The notes under the pieces are model-generated. The model was not told where the DNA came from. It saw nothing but the letters and a program-made list of their open reading frames with translations, and made no database searches. The translations under genes were made by a program, and so were the position numbers. 64,000 nucleotides of DNA from Erythrobacteraceae bacterium Alg239-R51 (GTDB lineage Bacteria > Pseudomonadota > Alphaproteobacteria > Sphingomonadales > Sphingomonadaceae), in contig CAMZOI010000004.1 of the NCBI GenBank assembly GCA_947331495.1, positions 1 through 64,000 of the forward strand, written 5' to 3'. Shown in pieces: positions 36,173 through 44,570 of this stretch. Position 1 is the stretch's first letter, and each line of letters starts with the position of its first letter.

Positions 36173-37168
36173 TTAGGATTTCGAAATGTTTCGCCTGATC
36201 TTTTGGCGAGCCTTCCTGTCACGGACAACGCAGCGGAATCCGATGTGGCTAGTAGAGCTGTCGATCGACTGTCCCTGGCGTGCAGCCGGTCGATACCGCC
36301 GACAGTAGTTTGCCGCGCAAAGATGTGATCCGCCCTTTGTCACGCGGCGCGCAATGGCGTTGTCGCCCATGCTTCGGTCGATACTGTGCTTCTTCAGGCC
36401 CCCACGCGGATTGTCGATCACACAACAGTTTTTGCTGCTTTTCGGGACATCCAATGGCAAGGCATACCAGTCGGCAGTCCATTCCCAGACATTGCCGATC
36501 ATGTCGTACAAGCCGAAATCATTGGCCGGAAAATACCTGACCGGGCTCGTTCTCCGGAAACCGTCTTCAAGCGTATTCTCATCGGGGAACTGCCCCTGCC
36601 AGTAATTCGCGAGCATCTTGCCACCGGGAGCCAGTTCGTCCCCCCACTCATATTCTCGTTTCTCATGCCCGCCGCGCGCTGCAAACTCCCACTCGGCTTC
36701 GGTTGGCAAACTTTTGCCCGCCCACTCTGCGTATGCCTTGGCATCGCCATGCGTTACATGGACCACCGGATGATCGGAAAGATCTTCCCATGCTTCGTTC
36801 GGTCCAAGCGGCTGGCGCCAGTTCGCACCGAAGCGGAAGTCCCACCACTGGTGATAATCGTGCAAGCCTTCCGCCGCGTCGGGCGCAGCAAAAACAAGCG
36901 AGCCCGCTTTTGCCATTTCCGGAGGCATGCCAGGATAATCGGCCGGATTCGGCGCTGTTTCCGCGAACGTACAATGCCCCGTATCGCGAACGAATTCGGA
37001 AAATTGGCGATTTGTGACCGGTGTGGCATCGATCCAGAAAGGATCGACCTTCACCCGGCGCTGCGGCGCTTCTTCGGGATAGAAGCGCTCGGACCCCATG
37101 GTGAAGGTACCGCCGGGAATGGGAACCATTCCCGACAAATCGGTTAAAGAGTGATTCCTTGAACCCAT
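36173..37168 (-). CDS. formylglycine-generating enzyme (sulfatase-modifying factor)
   Basis: 331 residues without a signal peptide. It oxidises the Cys of a CxPxR motif in sulfatases to formylglycine, in the cytoplasm before export. Family marks: GMVPIPGGTFTMGSERFYPE, SLPTEAEWEFAARGG, MIGNVWEWTADWY, and GGSHLCAANYCRRYRPAAR, which carries the two Cys that bind copper in the aerobic enzyme. It is divergent from a sulfatase that bears CTPSR, its evident substrate. The intergenic 162 bp should hold both promoters. Confidence 0.93.
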   Translation of the reverse strand: MGSRNHSLTDLSGMVPIPGGTFTMGSERFYPEEAPQRRVKVDPFWIDATPVTNRQFSEFVRDTGHCTFAETAPNPADYPGMPPEMAKAGSLVFAAPDAAEGLHDYHQWWDFRFGANWRQPLGPNEAWEDLSDHPVVHVTHGDAKAYAEWAGKSLPTEAEWEFAARGGHEKREYEWGDELAPGGKMLANYWQGQFPDENTLEDGFRRTSPVRYFPANDFGLYDMIGNVWEWTADWYALPLDVPKSSKNCCVIDNPRGGLKKHSIDRSMGDNAIARRVTKGGSHLCAANYCRRYRPAARQGQSIDSSTSHIGFRCVVRDRKARQKIRRNISKS

Positions 37169-37330
37169 ACGATCGATGTCTCTTCAGCTAAAATGCTCAG
37201 CGGTCCGCCATGTATGAAACGGTCGTCACCAAGCAACTTCTCGAAAAAGCTCGGAACGACAATATTCGACTTTTCCCGGACTTGAAAATATGCAAATTCG
37301 GCTCAGGGGAACACAGGGGATCGAATCAAG

Positions 37331-38857
37331 ATGCGGGGCATTTTTTTTCGCAAGGCGAGTGCCTTGGCGATAGCGGTTGCAGTTGCGTCTTGCGGTGGTG
37401 GTGACAGCAGTTCGCCTGCACCGCCCGTTCAGACGGAAGCTCCGACACCGACCCCAACACCAACACCAACACCGACAGCGACAGCGACACCTATCAGCGA
37501 GGTCGAGGGGTTGCAGAACGTTCTCGTCATCATGGTGGACGACTTGCGGACGGAATTGGGTGCCTACGGCAGTCCCGTGGCGATCACGCCGAACATGGAC
37601 CGTCTCGCCCGCGAGGGGGCGACGTTCGATAACGCCTATGTTTCCTTCGCCGCGTGCACGCCATCGCGCATGTCGTTCCTAACGGGAAGACGGCCGACTC
37701 CGGCCGATCTCGAACTACGCGACAGATATACTGTCAATTCGACCTTTCGTGACGGGGTAACACTGCCCGATTTGTTCAAGGCGAACAACTTCACGACAGC
37801 CTCCTTCGGTAAAGTATATCACTACCCCGAAGACGATGCGGACGGCTGGTCGACACGCATCGATACAGTCGAGTTTGATTTTCTGGACGGGCAAGGTTTT
37901 CGTAACGAGGATGGCAGTCAGAACACAGCAACCTTTCGTTGGAAGAATGGACGCCCGCTGCCCGACGAAACCAATGTGGCGCTCGCCAAGCAAGAACTGA
38001 AGTCTCTGGCATCGGAGCCGACGCCATTTTTCATGGCAGTCGGCATTCACCGTCCGCATTTGCCCTGGATAGCCCCCGACAGCGATTGGGCAAAGTACAG
38101 TCCCGCCACCTTGCCCCGAACGGTAAACCCGAACGGACAGAACGGCGCGCCGGGTTATGCGATGCCGATAAACTCGGAGTTTTCAGGTATTCAGGACCTC
38201 AAGGGGTACGGAAATACCATACCGCCCAATGTCGCGCAGACTTTGCGTTGGGGTTATATGGCATCCGTATCGTTCGCGGACCGCATGGTGGGAGACCTGC
38301 TGGACGGACTTGAAGAGGCCGGTCTCGACGACAATACGGCGGTTATCCTCTGGGGCGATCACGGCTTCCGTCTCGGAGATAACGGTCGATGGGGCAAGTG
38401 GTCGGTCCATTCACTTGACGTCCGCGTTCCGCTGATCATGCGTATTCCGACGGTCACGACACCCGGACGAAGGGTCCGAGCAATGGTGGAGACGGTCGAT
38501 ATCTACCCGACACTGGCTCGAATGATGGATCTTGCGCCGCCCGATACGGTCGAGGGCGTTTCTGTCCTCCCCCTTTTCGAGCGCGCAGCCGCGGATTGGA
38601 AACGTGCTGCCTTCTCCTTTACTGTCCGTCCTCGCACGACCGGTGCGCTCGTGGGCGAGTCCGTGAACGCTGACCGATATCGCTACACGGTCTGGACTGA
38701 CCCCGCAGGCAATACTCTCGCGCGAGAATTGTACGACAAGGAACTTGACCGCGACGAGTCGACGAACCGCATCGAAGATCGCGACTATGCCGAGGTCGTC
38801 GGATGGCTCGAAACGCTACGGCAGCGAGGTTGGCGGGGCGTGCAAAAAGGCTTGTAA
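37331..38857 (+). CDS. lipoprotein sulfatase, iduronate-2-sulfatase-like
   Basis: 508 residues. A signal peptide ends in a lipobox (AVAVASC at about residue 22), then a Pro-Thr repeat linker (about 35-55). The sulfatase domain begins NVLVIMVDDLRTELGAYGSP, with metal-binding Asp pair, the formylglycine motif CTPSRMSFLTGRRP, SFGKVYHYP and WGDHGFRLGDNGRWGKWS. The order and HRPHLPWIAP segment match iduronate/choline-type sulfatases. It should be tethered in the periplasm and free sulfate from an imported sugar or other sulfate ester. Paired with its maturing enzyme on the other strand. Confidence 0.93.
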   Translation: MRGIFFRKASALAIAVAVASCGGGDSSSPAPPVQTEAPTPTPTPTPTPTATATPISEVEGLQNVLVIMVDDLRTELGAYGSPVAITPNMDRLAREGATFDNAYVSFAACTPSRMSFLTGRRPTPADLELRDRYTVNSTFRDGVTLPDLFKANNFTTASFGKVYHYPEDDADGWSTRIDTVEFDFLDGQGFRNEDGSQNTATFRWKNGRPLPDETNVALAKQELKSLASEPTPFFMAVGIHRPHLPWIAPDSDWAKYSPATLPRTVNPNGQNGAPGYAMPINSEFSGIQDLKGYGNTIPPNVAQTLRWGYMASVSFADRMVGDLLDGLEEAGLDDNTAVILWGDHGFRLGDNGRWGKWSVHSLDVRVPLIMRIPTVTTPGRRVRAMVETVDIYPTLARMMDLAPPDTVEGVSVLPLFERAAADWKRAAFSFTVRPRTTGALVGESVNADRYRYTVWTDPAGNTLARELYDKELDRDESTNRIEDRDYAEVVGWLETLRQRGWRGVQKGL

Positions 38858-38886
38858 ACTCAGAACTCTGCACTCAAGCGCAGTAT

Positions 38887-39240
38887 TCACTCCGCCGCCA
38901 CACTCCCGCTCGCGCCTTGATTCCCGAACAGGCCGGGCCTTCGTCCATCGCCTCTTCCTCGTTGGCGGGCTTGGCGTTGCGGCGCTTGTCGAAGCTGGAC
39001 CCCATGTCCTACCAGTTGCCCTTGGTCGCGCCCTTGGAATATTCGGTCGCGCGCTGTTCCGCCATCATGTCCATAGCGATCATGATCGCGGTGTCCCCCC
39101 AGGGACCACGGCGCTGATGTCGAGAAAGTCCATGTCGATCCTGCCGGTGCCGCTCACCATGCGCAGTTGGTGGAACATCCGCTGGGTCAGCGTGGTGCCG
39201 CCCTTGGTCCAACTGCTGATGTAGACATTGGGGCGGCAGG
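38887..39240 (-). pseudogene. chimeric pseudogene: sulfotransferase fragment fused to copied nrdB tail
   Basis: Reading on the minus strand from 39240, PNVYISSWTKGGTTLTQRMF then HQLRMVSGTGRIDMDF matches the 5' half of the sulfotransferase at 35010-35927. A 1-base deletion near 39091-39107 shifts the frame (VVPW becomes VVPGG). At 39048-39056 (CGCGCGCTG) it switches to the nrdB C-terminus (EQRATEYSKGATKGNW), with a TAG at 39009-39011 where nrdB has Gln, and ends VAAE-stop at 38887. The 9 bp at the switch are identical in both parents (35628-35636 and 42506-42514). It is a dead product of microhomology recombination. Confidence 0.88.
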
Positions 39241-39315
39241 CCAGGCGGCGGAAGGGATCGGCCGCCGGGCCTGCCAAGCGACGGTCCGAAACTCCGGTTA
39301 AAGTTCACTCGAAGT

Positions 39316-40260
39316 TCACCCGGATTCCGGCCTATAGGCCTTTTCCCCGCGCTTCAGCCGCTCCAGCTTGGCCTCGAATTCCTCGTCGATCGGAGGATTG
39401 GGCTCGGCCTCGCCCGTGCCACGATGCCAGCGCGGCAATTCGCCTGCGGGCATATTGTCGGCGACAAACAACGCATCCTCCAGCTCTTCCGGGTCCATGA
39501 GCCTGTGCGGCTCGGCCGGCGCTACGGGTTCGAGCTTGCGCAGCACTTCTTCCATCGGAACTGGAGAAGGCGGCAGCGCCTCGTCGGGCGAGCGCCAGTC
39601 GCGATGCGCATGACGGAAACGGTCGGGCAGGTAGGCGCGCAGGAGAAACATCATCAGGCGATCGTTCTGGCGATAGCGCGTGCCGGTCCGGTTGCCATCG
39701 CGGTCGAACACCGGTTCGGTCGAGCCGTTGAAGGCACGTTCGAAGGCAGCGTCGAGCAGCACGCGCGCCGCGTGCTGAAGTGCCACGTCCCAGGCGGCGG
39801 AGAATTGCTCACCACCCGGCGAACGGCGCAGGCGATGGGCCGAGGACTTGCTCATATCCACCTGCATGCAGGCAAATTCGATCGAGCCGGATTGGGCCAG
39901 GGCGGCGATGAAATCGCGCTGGCGCTGCGGAGTCCAGCCATCCTTGCGCGGCTTGCGACGGACTGGCAGCCATTTGTATTCGGACGGATCGAACCCGTGC
40001 GCGTCGATCTGAGACGGTTCGGGCGGGATCTCGGGCACGGGCGGCTTTTCCGCCTCGAACCGCGCCGCTTCTGCCTCGGCCTCGCGCGCGGCGCGGCGCA
40101 CCCGCCGGGTGAAGACCGCCTTCTGTGCGGGCGTTTCGGCTTGCTGCGAGGTAGCCTCGGCAGCGGGGGCAGCGGGCATGGAGTTGAGGGTATTGTCCGG
40201 CCTGGGCTCGGCTCTGGAACGGGCTGCGGACGGGGCGAGCGGGGTTGGTTCGTGCTTCAT
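39316..40260 (-). CDS. WTP-type helix-turn-helix-like protein, long paralogue
   Basis: 314 residues from ATG 40260. A Pro/Ala-rich and charged N-terminus (about 1-100) precedes the core KDGWTPQRQRDFIAALAQSG, DMSKSSAHRLRRSPGGEQFS, then AARVLLDAAFERAF and NDRLMMFLLRAYLPDRF. The pattern resembles small terminase-like or HTH proteins that are abundant in Sphingomonadales; role unknown. The 40 bases around its start resemble those of the short paralogue at 34908 and the relic at 36025. It is followed by the chimeric sulfotransferase pseudogene, so the gene order WTP-gene then sulfotransferase recurs. Confidence 0.7.
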   Translation of the reverse strand: MKHEPTPLAPSAARSRAEPRPDNTLNSMPAAPAAEATSQQAETPAQKAVFTRRVRRAAREAEAEAARFEAEKPPVPEIPPEPSQIDAHGFDPSEYKWLPVRRKPRKDGWTPQRQRDFIAALAQSGSIEFACMQVDMSKSSAHRLRRSPGGEQFSAAWDVALQHAARVLLDAAFERAFNGSTEPVFDRDGNRTGTRYRQNDRLMMFLLRAYLPDRFRHAHRDWRSPDEALPPSPVPMEEVLRKLEPVAPAEPHRLMDPEELEDALFVADNMPAGELPRWHRGTGEAEPNPPIDEEFEAKLERLKRGEKAYRPESG

Positions 40261-40377
40261 CCGGCATGATGGGCCAGAATTTTTCGATGTAGGAAAGTGT
40301 TTTTTGTTGGGGCACGAATGGAGGCAGGCAGTCCTACAAGTGCAAGAGCGCAAGCGTCTTTCCGCTCCGACGAGGCG

Positions 40378-40569
40378 TTATCTTAATTCGACCGAGACCA
40401 GCCGCGTTTCACTTTCGCAGTCGTGGCAATGAGCATTGTCGAATGCAGTGCGCAAAACCCATTCCTGCGTCCCGATATCCCAATCGGCACAAGCATCGCG
40501 CGAAACATCGGTCGAGCCGCAGGTTCCGCAGAGCATCTGCAATCTTTGCTCTTTCTCCTGCTCCGTCAT
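40378..40569 (-). CDS. small zinc-ribbon-like protein
   Basis: 63 residues from ATG 40569. Two Cys pairs (CGTC near residue 14, CHDC near residue 48) are spaced as in a zinc ribbon, with an acidic/aromatic middle (ADWDIGTQEWVL). No clear SD. Likely a real small gene since the pattern is orderly and the neighbours are divergent, but the function is unknown. Confidence 0.55.
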   Translation of the reverse strand: MTEQEKEQRLQMLCGTCGSTDVSRDACADWDIGTQEWVLRTAFDNAHCHDCESETRLVSVELR

Positions 40570-40606
40570 TGTCGCATGATGGCAGAAAGAATGGATGGGG
40601 TAAGGT

Positions 40607-41782
40607 ATGGCGGGGGCTAATTGGTCCGAATCGGTGGAGATTGCCGTTCGTCGTCTCGCCGCTCGGCATGGGGACCGAGAATTTTCGCGCCAAGATTTGA
40701 TCGCTGAAGAATTGGACCGGATCGTGCGCGAAACCGGCTCACGCGGTGCCACGCCTGAAATGACGCTAAGCCGCGAGTTGCAGCAGTTGCGCGACAAGGG
40801 TCAGATCGCATTCGACGGTCCGGGGCAATATCGCCTACTCGATCCGGCGATCGTTCTGCCGGATGTAACGCCGAGCAAGTGCGTTTTCGTCGTCGGCTCG
40901 CAATCGATCTATGACGACGAGCCGGATCGCTTCTATCGCTTTCCGCAGCGATGGCTGAATGCAGCAGCGCGTTCCGTCGGGCAGTGGATTCTTTATCAGG
41001 AGCCACGTCGGGCTGGCGACCGGGGCTACTACGCCGCTGCGCGGGTCGAACAGATCGTTCGCGATCCAGCAGATGGCGAGATGTACCTCGCACTGATCGA
41101 ACCGGGCAGCTACCTTGAGTTCGGACGCGACGTGGCGTTCCAGTTTGAAGGTGCTGCTGTCGAGCGTGGGCTGCTCAATCCCGATGGTCGCCTTAGCAAT
41201 GGCCGGGCCATTCAATCGGTCCGCCCACTGTCCAGCGAGGATTTCAATCGCATCGTTGGACTTGGCCTGATTGAGGAAGATGAACTCCTCCCGCGCGAGG
41301 ACGAGGGCGAGGAAAGCAACAATCCTATCCCGGAACGCGTGTTCGACAAGCAGGAACCGTGGCTCTGCCCTGTCGACCGTGCGACGACATTGGTAGAGCG
41401 CAAGGTACGCAACCGGCAATTCCGCAAGCGTGTGCTGGAAGTCTATGATCGCCGATGCGCGCTAACGGGCATGCAACTCGTCAACGGCGGCGGCAGGGCC
41501 GAGGCACAGGCAGCCCACGTAATGAGCGTCGAAGCGGGTGGTCCGGACACCGTGGCCAATGGCGTTGCACTATCGGGAACGGTCCACTGGATGTTCGACC
41601 GCGGCCTGATCGGTTTGAGCGATGCTGGCGACATCCTGCTGTCGCGCAAAATCAACGATATGGCGGGAGTGGAGAAGCTGCTCTACCCGGACCGCCGCGC
41701 GCGGTTACCGGATAACGATACGCAGCGTCCGCACCCGCGCTTTCTGGCTTGGCACCGGGAATGGCATGGGCTGGCGGCTTGA
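40607..41782 (+). CDS. HNH endonuclease with N-terminal winged-helix and PUA/EVE-like reader region
   Basis: 391 residues. The N-terminal 80 look like a winged helix (FSRQDLIAEELDRIV..., LSRELQQLRDKGQIAF). The middle (about 95-200: DRFYRFPQRWLNAAARSVGQ, YYAAARVEQIVRD) resembles PUA/EVE-type domains that bind modified bases. The C-terminal HNH domain reads RRCALTGMQLVNGGGRAEAQ, AAHVMSVEAGGPDTVANGVA and HWMFDRGLIGL. A reader plus HNH is the build of modification-dependent restriction enzymes. No methyltransferase is nearby, which fits such a type. Confidence 0.75.
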   Translation: MAGANWSESVEIAVRRLAARHGDREFSRQDLIAEELDRIVRETGSRGATPEMTLSRELQQLRDKGQIAFDGPGQYRLLDPAIVLPDVTPSKCVFVVGSQSIYDDEPDRFYRFPQRWLNAAARSVGQWILYQEPRRAGDRGYYAAARVEQIVRDPADGEMYLALIEPGSYLEFGRDVAFQFEGAAVERGLLNPDGRLSNGRAIQSVRPLSSEDFNRIVGLGLIEEDELLPREDEGEESNNPIPERVFDKQEPWLCPVDRATTLVERKVRNRQFRKRVLEVYDRRCALTGMQLVNGGGRAEAQAAHVMSVEAGGPDTVANGVALSGTVHWMFDRGLIGLSDAGDILLSRKINDMAGVEKLLYPDRRARLPDNDTQRPHPRFLAWHREWHGLAA

Positions 41783-41850
41783 CTACCGATTTGATTATCA
41801 TGTCCCCGAATTTTAAAGGGTAGCCAGCGCCCAAATCCGCGCTTTTCTTC

Positions 41851-42105
41851 TCACGCCGCCTCTTTCGCCGAACGCGTCATATCCCCGCGCCCCGCCAACA
41901 GTCCCGCGACCGAGATGTCCTCATCGAGTTCGTCCCAGTGAAGGCCCATCCGGCTGAGTTCGACCGCTTCACGTTGCGCACCCGTGCCATGCAGCAAACG
42001 CGGGAACCAAGCCAACGGGATGCCCAAAGTCCGACCGTCGTCCAGATCCACCCAGAAGCTGTAATCGTCGAAGCGGACGGCAACCGGTTCAGGAGAAGTG
42101 GTCAT
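41851..42105 (-). CDS. DUF2442 protein (possible antitoxin-like partner)
   Basis: 84 residues from ATG 42105, with the DUF2442 pattern: VRFDDYSFWVDLDDGRTLGI, PLAWFPRLL, then LHWDELDEDISVAGLLAGRG. The start lies 15-17 bp before the end of the upstream DUF4160 reading frame, so the two genes overlap. DUF4160-DUF2442 pairs are widespread and often predicted to be toxin-antitoxin modules; the DUF2442 member is the presumed antitoxin. Confidence 0.82.
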   Translation of the reverse strand: MTTSPEPVAVRFDDYSFWVDLDDGRTLGIPLAWFPRLLHGTGAQREAVELSRMGLHWDELDEDISVAGLLAGRGDMTRSAKEAA

Positions 42106-42330
42106 TCCATGCCCTTTCGATCTCGTCCCTGCGTTGCTCCACGACACCCACGAGTTCGCTTTGCTCGCGTGACGTGAAACCGCGATTATAAGCGACGGAG
42201 ACTTCGGGATACAGCCAAAACTTGGCGTTGTCCCTGCCCTTGCGAAGGTGAATGTGGACCGGTTCGCGCGGATCGCCTTCATCCGAATAGAAATGGAAGC
42301 GATAGCCCCGCCACTCGAAGACCTGGGCAT
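42089..42330 (-). pseudogene. DUF4160 protein with frameshift at codon 3
   Basis: The frame ending at 42089 encodes a typical DUF4160 protein: VFEWRGYRFHFYSDEGDPRE, PVHIHLRKGRDNAKFWLYPE, then VVEQRRDEIERAWNDHFS. Upstream this frame has no ATG, GTG or TTG before it hits the nrdB stop. The expected start ATG CCC AGG is at 42330 but is one base out of phase, as if a G had been lost after AGG. It is therefore either a recent null allele, a sequencing error or, less likely, a -1 frameshift gene. Confidence 0.75.
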
Positions 42331-42343
42331 CGGCTCTTCCGGC

Positions 42344-43408
42344 CTACTCCGCCGCCACGGCCCCCTCGCGGTTCTCATCCCCGAACAGCCCCGGACCCTC
42401 GTCGACCACTTCTTCCTCGTTGGCGGGCTTGGCGTTGCGGCGCTTGTCGAAGCTGGACCACACGTCCTGCCAGTTGCCCTTGGTCGCGCCCTTGGAATAT
42501 TCGGTCGCGCGCTGTTCGAAGAAATTGGCGTGCTCCACCCCGTTCAGCAGCGGGGCGAGCCAGGGCAGCGGGTGATCCTCGATCATGTAGATCGGCGAAA
42601 GGTTCAGCTGGCCCAGCCGCCAGTCGGCGATGTAGCGGATGTATTTCTTGATTTCCTTCGCCGTCATCCCGGAGACCGGGCCCATTTCGAAGGCGAGATC
42701 GATGAAATTGTCCTCCAGCCGCACGGTCTTCTGGCAGATGTCGATGATGTCTTCCTTGACCGCCTTGGTCAGGCAATCGCGCTCGCGCACGAATTCATGG
42801 AACATGCGGATGATGCCTTCGCAATGCAGGCTCTCGTCGCGCACCGACCAACTGACGATCTGGCCCATGCCCTTCATCTTGTTGAAGCGCGGAAAGTTCA
42901 TCAGCATGGCGAAGCTGGCGAACAGCTGCATGCCTTCGGTGAACGCGCCGAACATGGCCAGCGTGCGGGCGATATCCTCGTCATTGTCGACGCCGAACTG
43001 CTGCATGTAATTGTGCTTGTCAGCCATTTCCTCGTAATCGAGGAAGGCGGAATATTCGCTTTCGGGCATGCCGATCGTATCGAGCAAATGGCTGTAGGCG
43101 GCGATATGCACCGTCTCCATGTTGGAGAACGCGGTCAGCATCATCTTCACTTCGGTCGGCTTGAACACGCGGCCGTATTTGTCGTGGTAGCAATCCTGCA
43201 CCTCGACATCGGCCTGGGTGAAGAAGCGGAAAATCTGCGTGAGCAGGTTGCGCTCGTGCTCGGTCAGCTTCTGCGCCCAGTCGCGGCAATCCTCGCCCAG
43301 GGGCACTTCTTCGGGCATCCAGTGGATCTGCTGCTGCCGCTTCCAGTACTCGTAAGCCCACGGATATTCGAAGGGCTTGTAGGTCTTGCGGGCTTCGAGC
43401 AACGACAT
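42344..43408 (-). CDS. nrdB: ribonucleoside-diphosphate reductase subunit beta
   Basis: 354 residues from ATG 43408 behind CGGAGAT; the frame is open further up but without the family start. Class I R2 marks: the N-terminal MSLLEARKTYKPFEYPWAYE, diiron ligands in SVRDESLHCEGI and in MANMETVHIAAYSH-like segment NMETVHIAAYSHLLDTIG, and the C-terminal tail EEVVDEGPGLFGDEN that docks on NrdA. It supplies the tyrosyl radical for dNTP synthesis. A piece of its 3' end is copied at 38887-39056. Confidence 0.95.
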   Translation of the reverse strand: MSLLEARKTYKPFEYPWAYEYWKRQQQIHWMPEEVPLGEDCRDWAQKLTEHERNLLTQIFRFFTQADVEVQDCYHDKYGRVFKPTEVKMMLTAFSNMETVHIAAYSHLLDTIGMPESEYSAFLDYEEMADKHNYMQQFGVDNDEDIARTLAMFGAFTEGMQLFASFAMLMNFPRFNKMKGMGQIVSWSVRDESLHCEGIIRMFHEFVRERDCLTKAVKEDIIDICQKTVRLEDNFIDLAFEMGPVSGMTAKEIKKYIRYIADWRLGQLNLSPIYMIEDHPLPWLAPLLNGVEHANFFEQRATEYSKGATKGNWQDVWSSFDKRRNAKPANEEEVVDEGPGLFGDENREGAVAAE

Positions 43409-43598
43409 CTGGTATCTCCGGTGAATCAGCGCGAACGACCCATATAGGGAATCATGCGCCGGATTCGAAGGCAAGGGGTAATGATTCGGTGGGGATAAGG
43501 AGGGGGTAAGTTTTTGCGCCGTACCTGCCCCCGGTTTGCGACGAATTGCGGAACAGGCGCGGCCCGCAAACCGTTGGTTCGGCAAAGGAGATTTACCG

Positions 43599-44048
43599 AT
43601 GGGTGAATATGCACCAGAAGACCAGCGCACCGTTCACAAGAACGCCGGACCGCAGGACACGATGAGCGACTGGCACGAACGCGAAAGTACCGAGCGCGAA
43701 CGGCAGCACGAACAGCAAGAGCGCAAGGGTGGCCAGCCCGGCGACCAGCAGCAGGCCACCAAGGCCGACAGCGATACGCCCCGGCCCGAATACGACCAGT
43801 ACGAGGTCAATCAGGCGACCAGTACCAACAAGCAGTCGCAGTCGCAGTCGCAGGACAATTCGAGCGCGCAGATGGGTTACGGCAATGCACGCGACGAAGA
43901 CGAGCACATGGAGCAGGACGTAAGCTCGAAGGGCCTCGGCAATTCGCTCGATGCTCCGAGCGTCAAGGGCGCAAAGCCGGGCGAGATTTCGTCCAACCCT
44001 GCCGCCCGCGCAGAGGCCGATGCCGAACGACCGCTGGGCAAGAACTAA
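43599..44048 (+). CDS. hydrophilic, low-complexity protein
   Basis: 149 residues from ATG 43599 behind a strong AAAGGAG. Very rich in Gln, Glu, Asp, Ser and Arg (SDWHERESTERERQHEQQ; a SQSQSQ run), no hydrophobic core, likely unfolded. This make-up resembles desiccation- or stress-linked hydrophilins. No family name. Divergent from nrdB. Confidence 0.7.
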   Translation: MGEYAPEDQRTVHKNAGPQDTMSDWHERESTERERQHEQQERKGGQPGDQQQATKADSDTPRPEYDQYEVNQATSTNKQSQSQSQDNSSAQMGYGNARDEDEHMEQDVSSKGLGNSLDAPSVKGAKPGEISSNPAARAEADAERPLGKN

Positions 44049-44106
44049 GCTTTCGCGAAATTTCGGAGGCGGCCTCGCAGTCCCTCATGCGAACGCGCCG
44101 CGAAAC

Positions 44107-44139
44107 AACACCCCGCTTCCTTGCTGGATGCGGGGCGTT
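44107..44139. terminator. hairpin, possible terminator
   Basis: CCCCGC (44111-44116) pairs with GCGGGG (44130-44135), extended by a few flanking pairs. Only a short T/C stretch follows. It sits between the ends of two convergent genes. Confidence 0.4.
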
Positions 44140-44162
44140 CTCATGTCCGCGCGCGGGGCGGC

Positions 44163-44570
44163 TCAGGCGTCCGGGTCGGCCACTTCCACGCCGAGCGGCG
44201 TCTGCTGGTGCTGGATAACCACCCAGTCCTCGTGCGCCAGCCGCAGCAGCGTGCTGGTGCACAGCGCATCGTAATCCTTCTGCCCGTCGCTTTTCGCCTT
44301 CGCACGGTAGGCGATCACGATCAGCCCTTCCTGATGGCGTTCGACGCGCGTGTCGGCGAATTCGACGTTGTCCCAGCGCGGCGTGTCCTTCACCGCCTCG
44401 ATCGCGGCGCGGCGATCGTAGAGGAAGGGCGAAGCCGGCAGGGACATGACCACATCTTCGGCCACCTTCTTCTCATAGGCTTCGGCACCGCCGACCCACA
44501 ATTCGCGTTCGAAATCCCACAGGCGTTGATCGTCCGTAACGTTCGTTCTCCTTTTCCTGATGCAATGCAC
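44163..44570 (-). CDS. NTF2-like (DUF4440-type) protein
   Basis: About 135 residues with an NTF2-like pattern: LWDFERELWVGGAEAYEKKV, MSLPASPFLYDRRAAIEAV, and a C-terminal CTSTLLRLAHEDWVVIQHQQ. Ligand or reaction unknown. The listed start is ATG 44570, but the only strong SD (AAAAGGAG) lies after it, and 6-8 nt downstream there is no ATG, GTG or TTG in frame (AACGTTACG). The real start may be non-canonical or mutated. Confidence 0.7.
   Translation of the reverse strand: MHCIRKRRTNVTDDQRLWDFERELWVGGAEAYEKKVAEDVVMSLPASPFLYDRRAAIEAVKDTPRWDNVEFADTRVERHQEGLIVIAYRAKAKSDGQKDYDALCTSTLLRLAHEDWVVIQHQQTPLGVEVADPDA

Noticed and set aside
37440-37500. ACACCGACC-type short tandem repeat mistaken for a CRISPR or VNTR element
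   Set aside because: It encodes the Pro-Thr linker of the sulfatase; too short and coding.
42248-43447. 399-codon plus-strand frame opposite nrdB
   Set aside because: Antisense shadow; His/Val-rich composition typical of reversed coding sequence.
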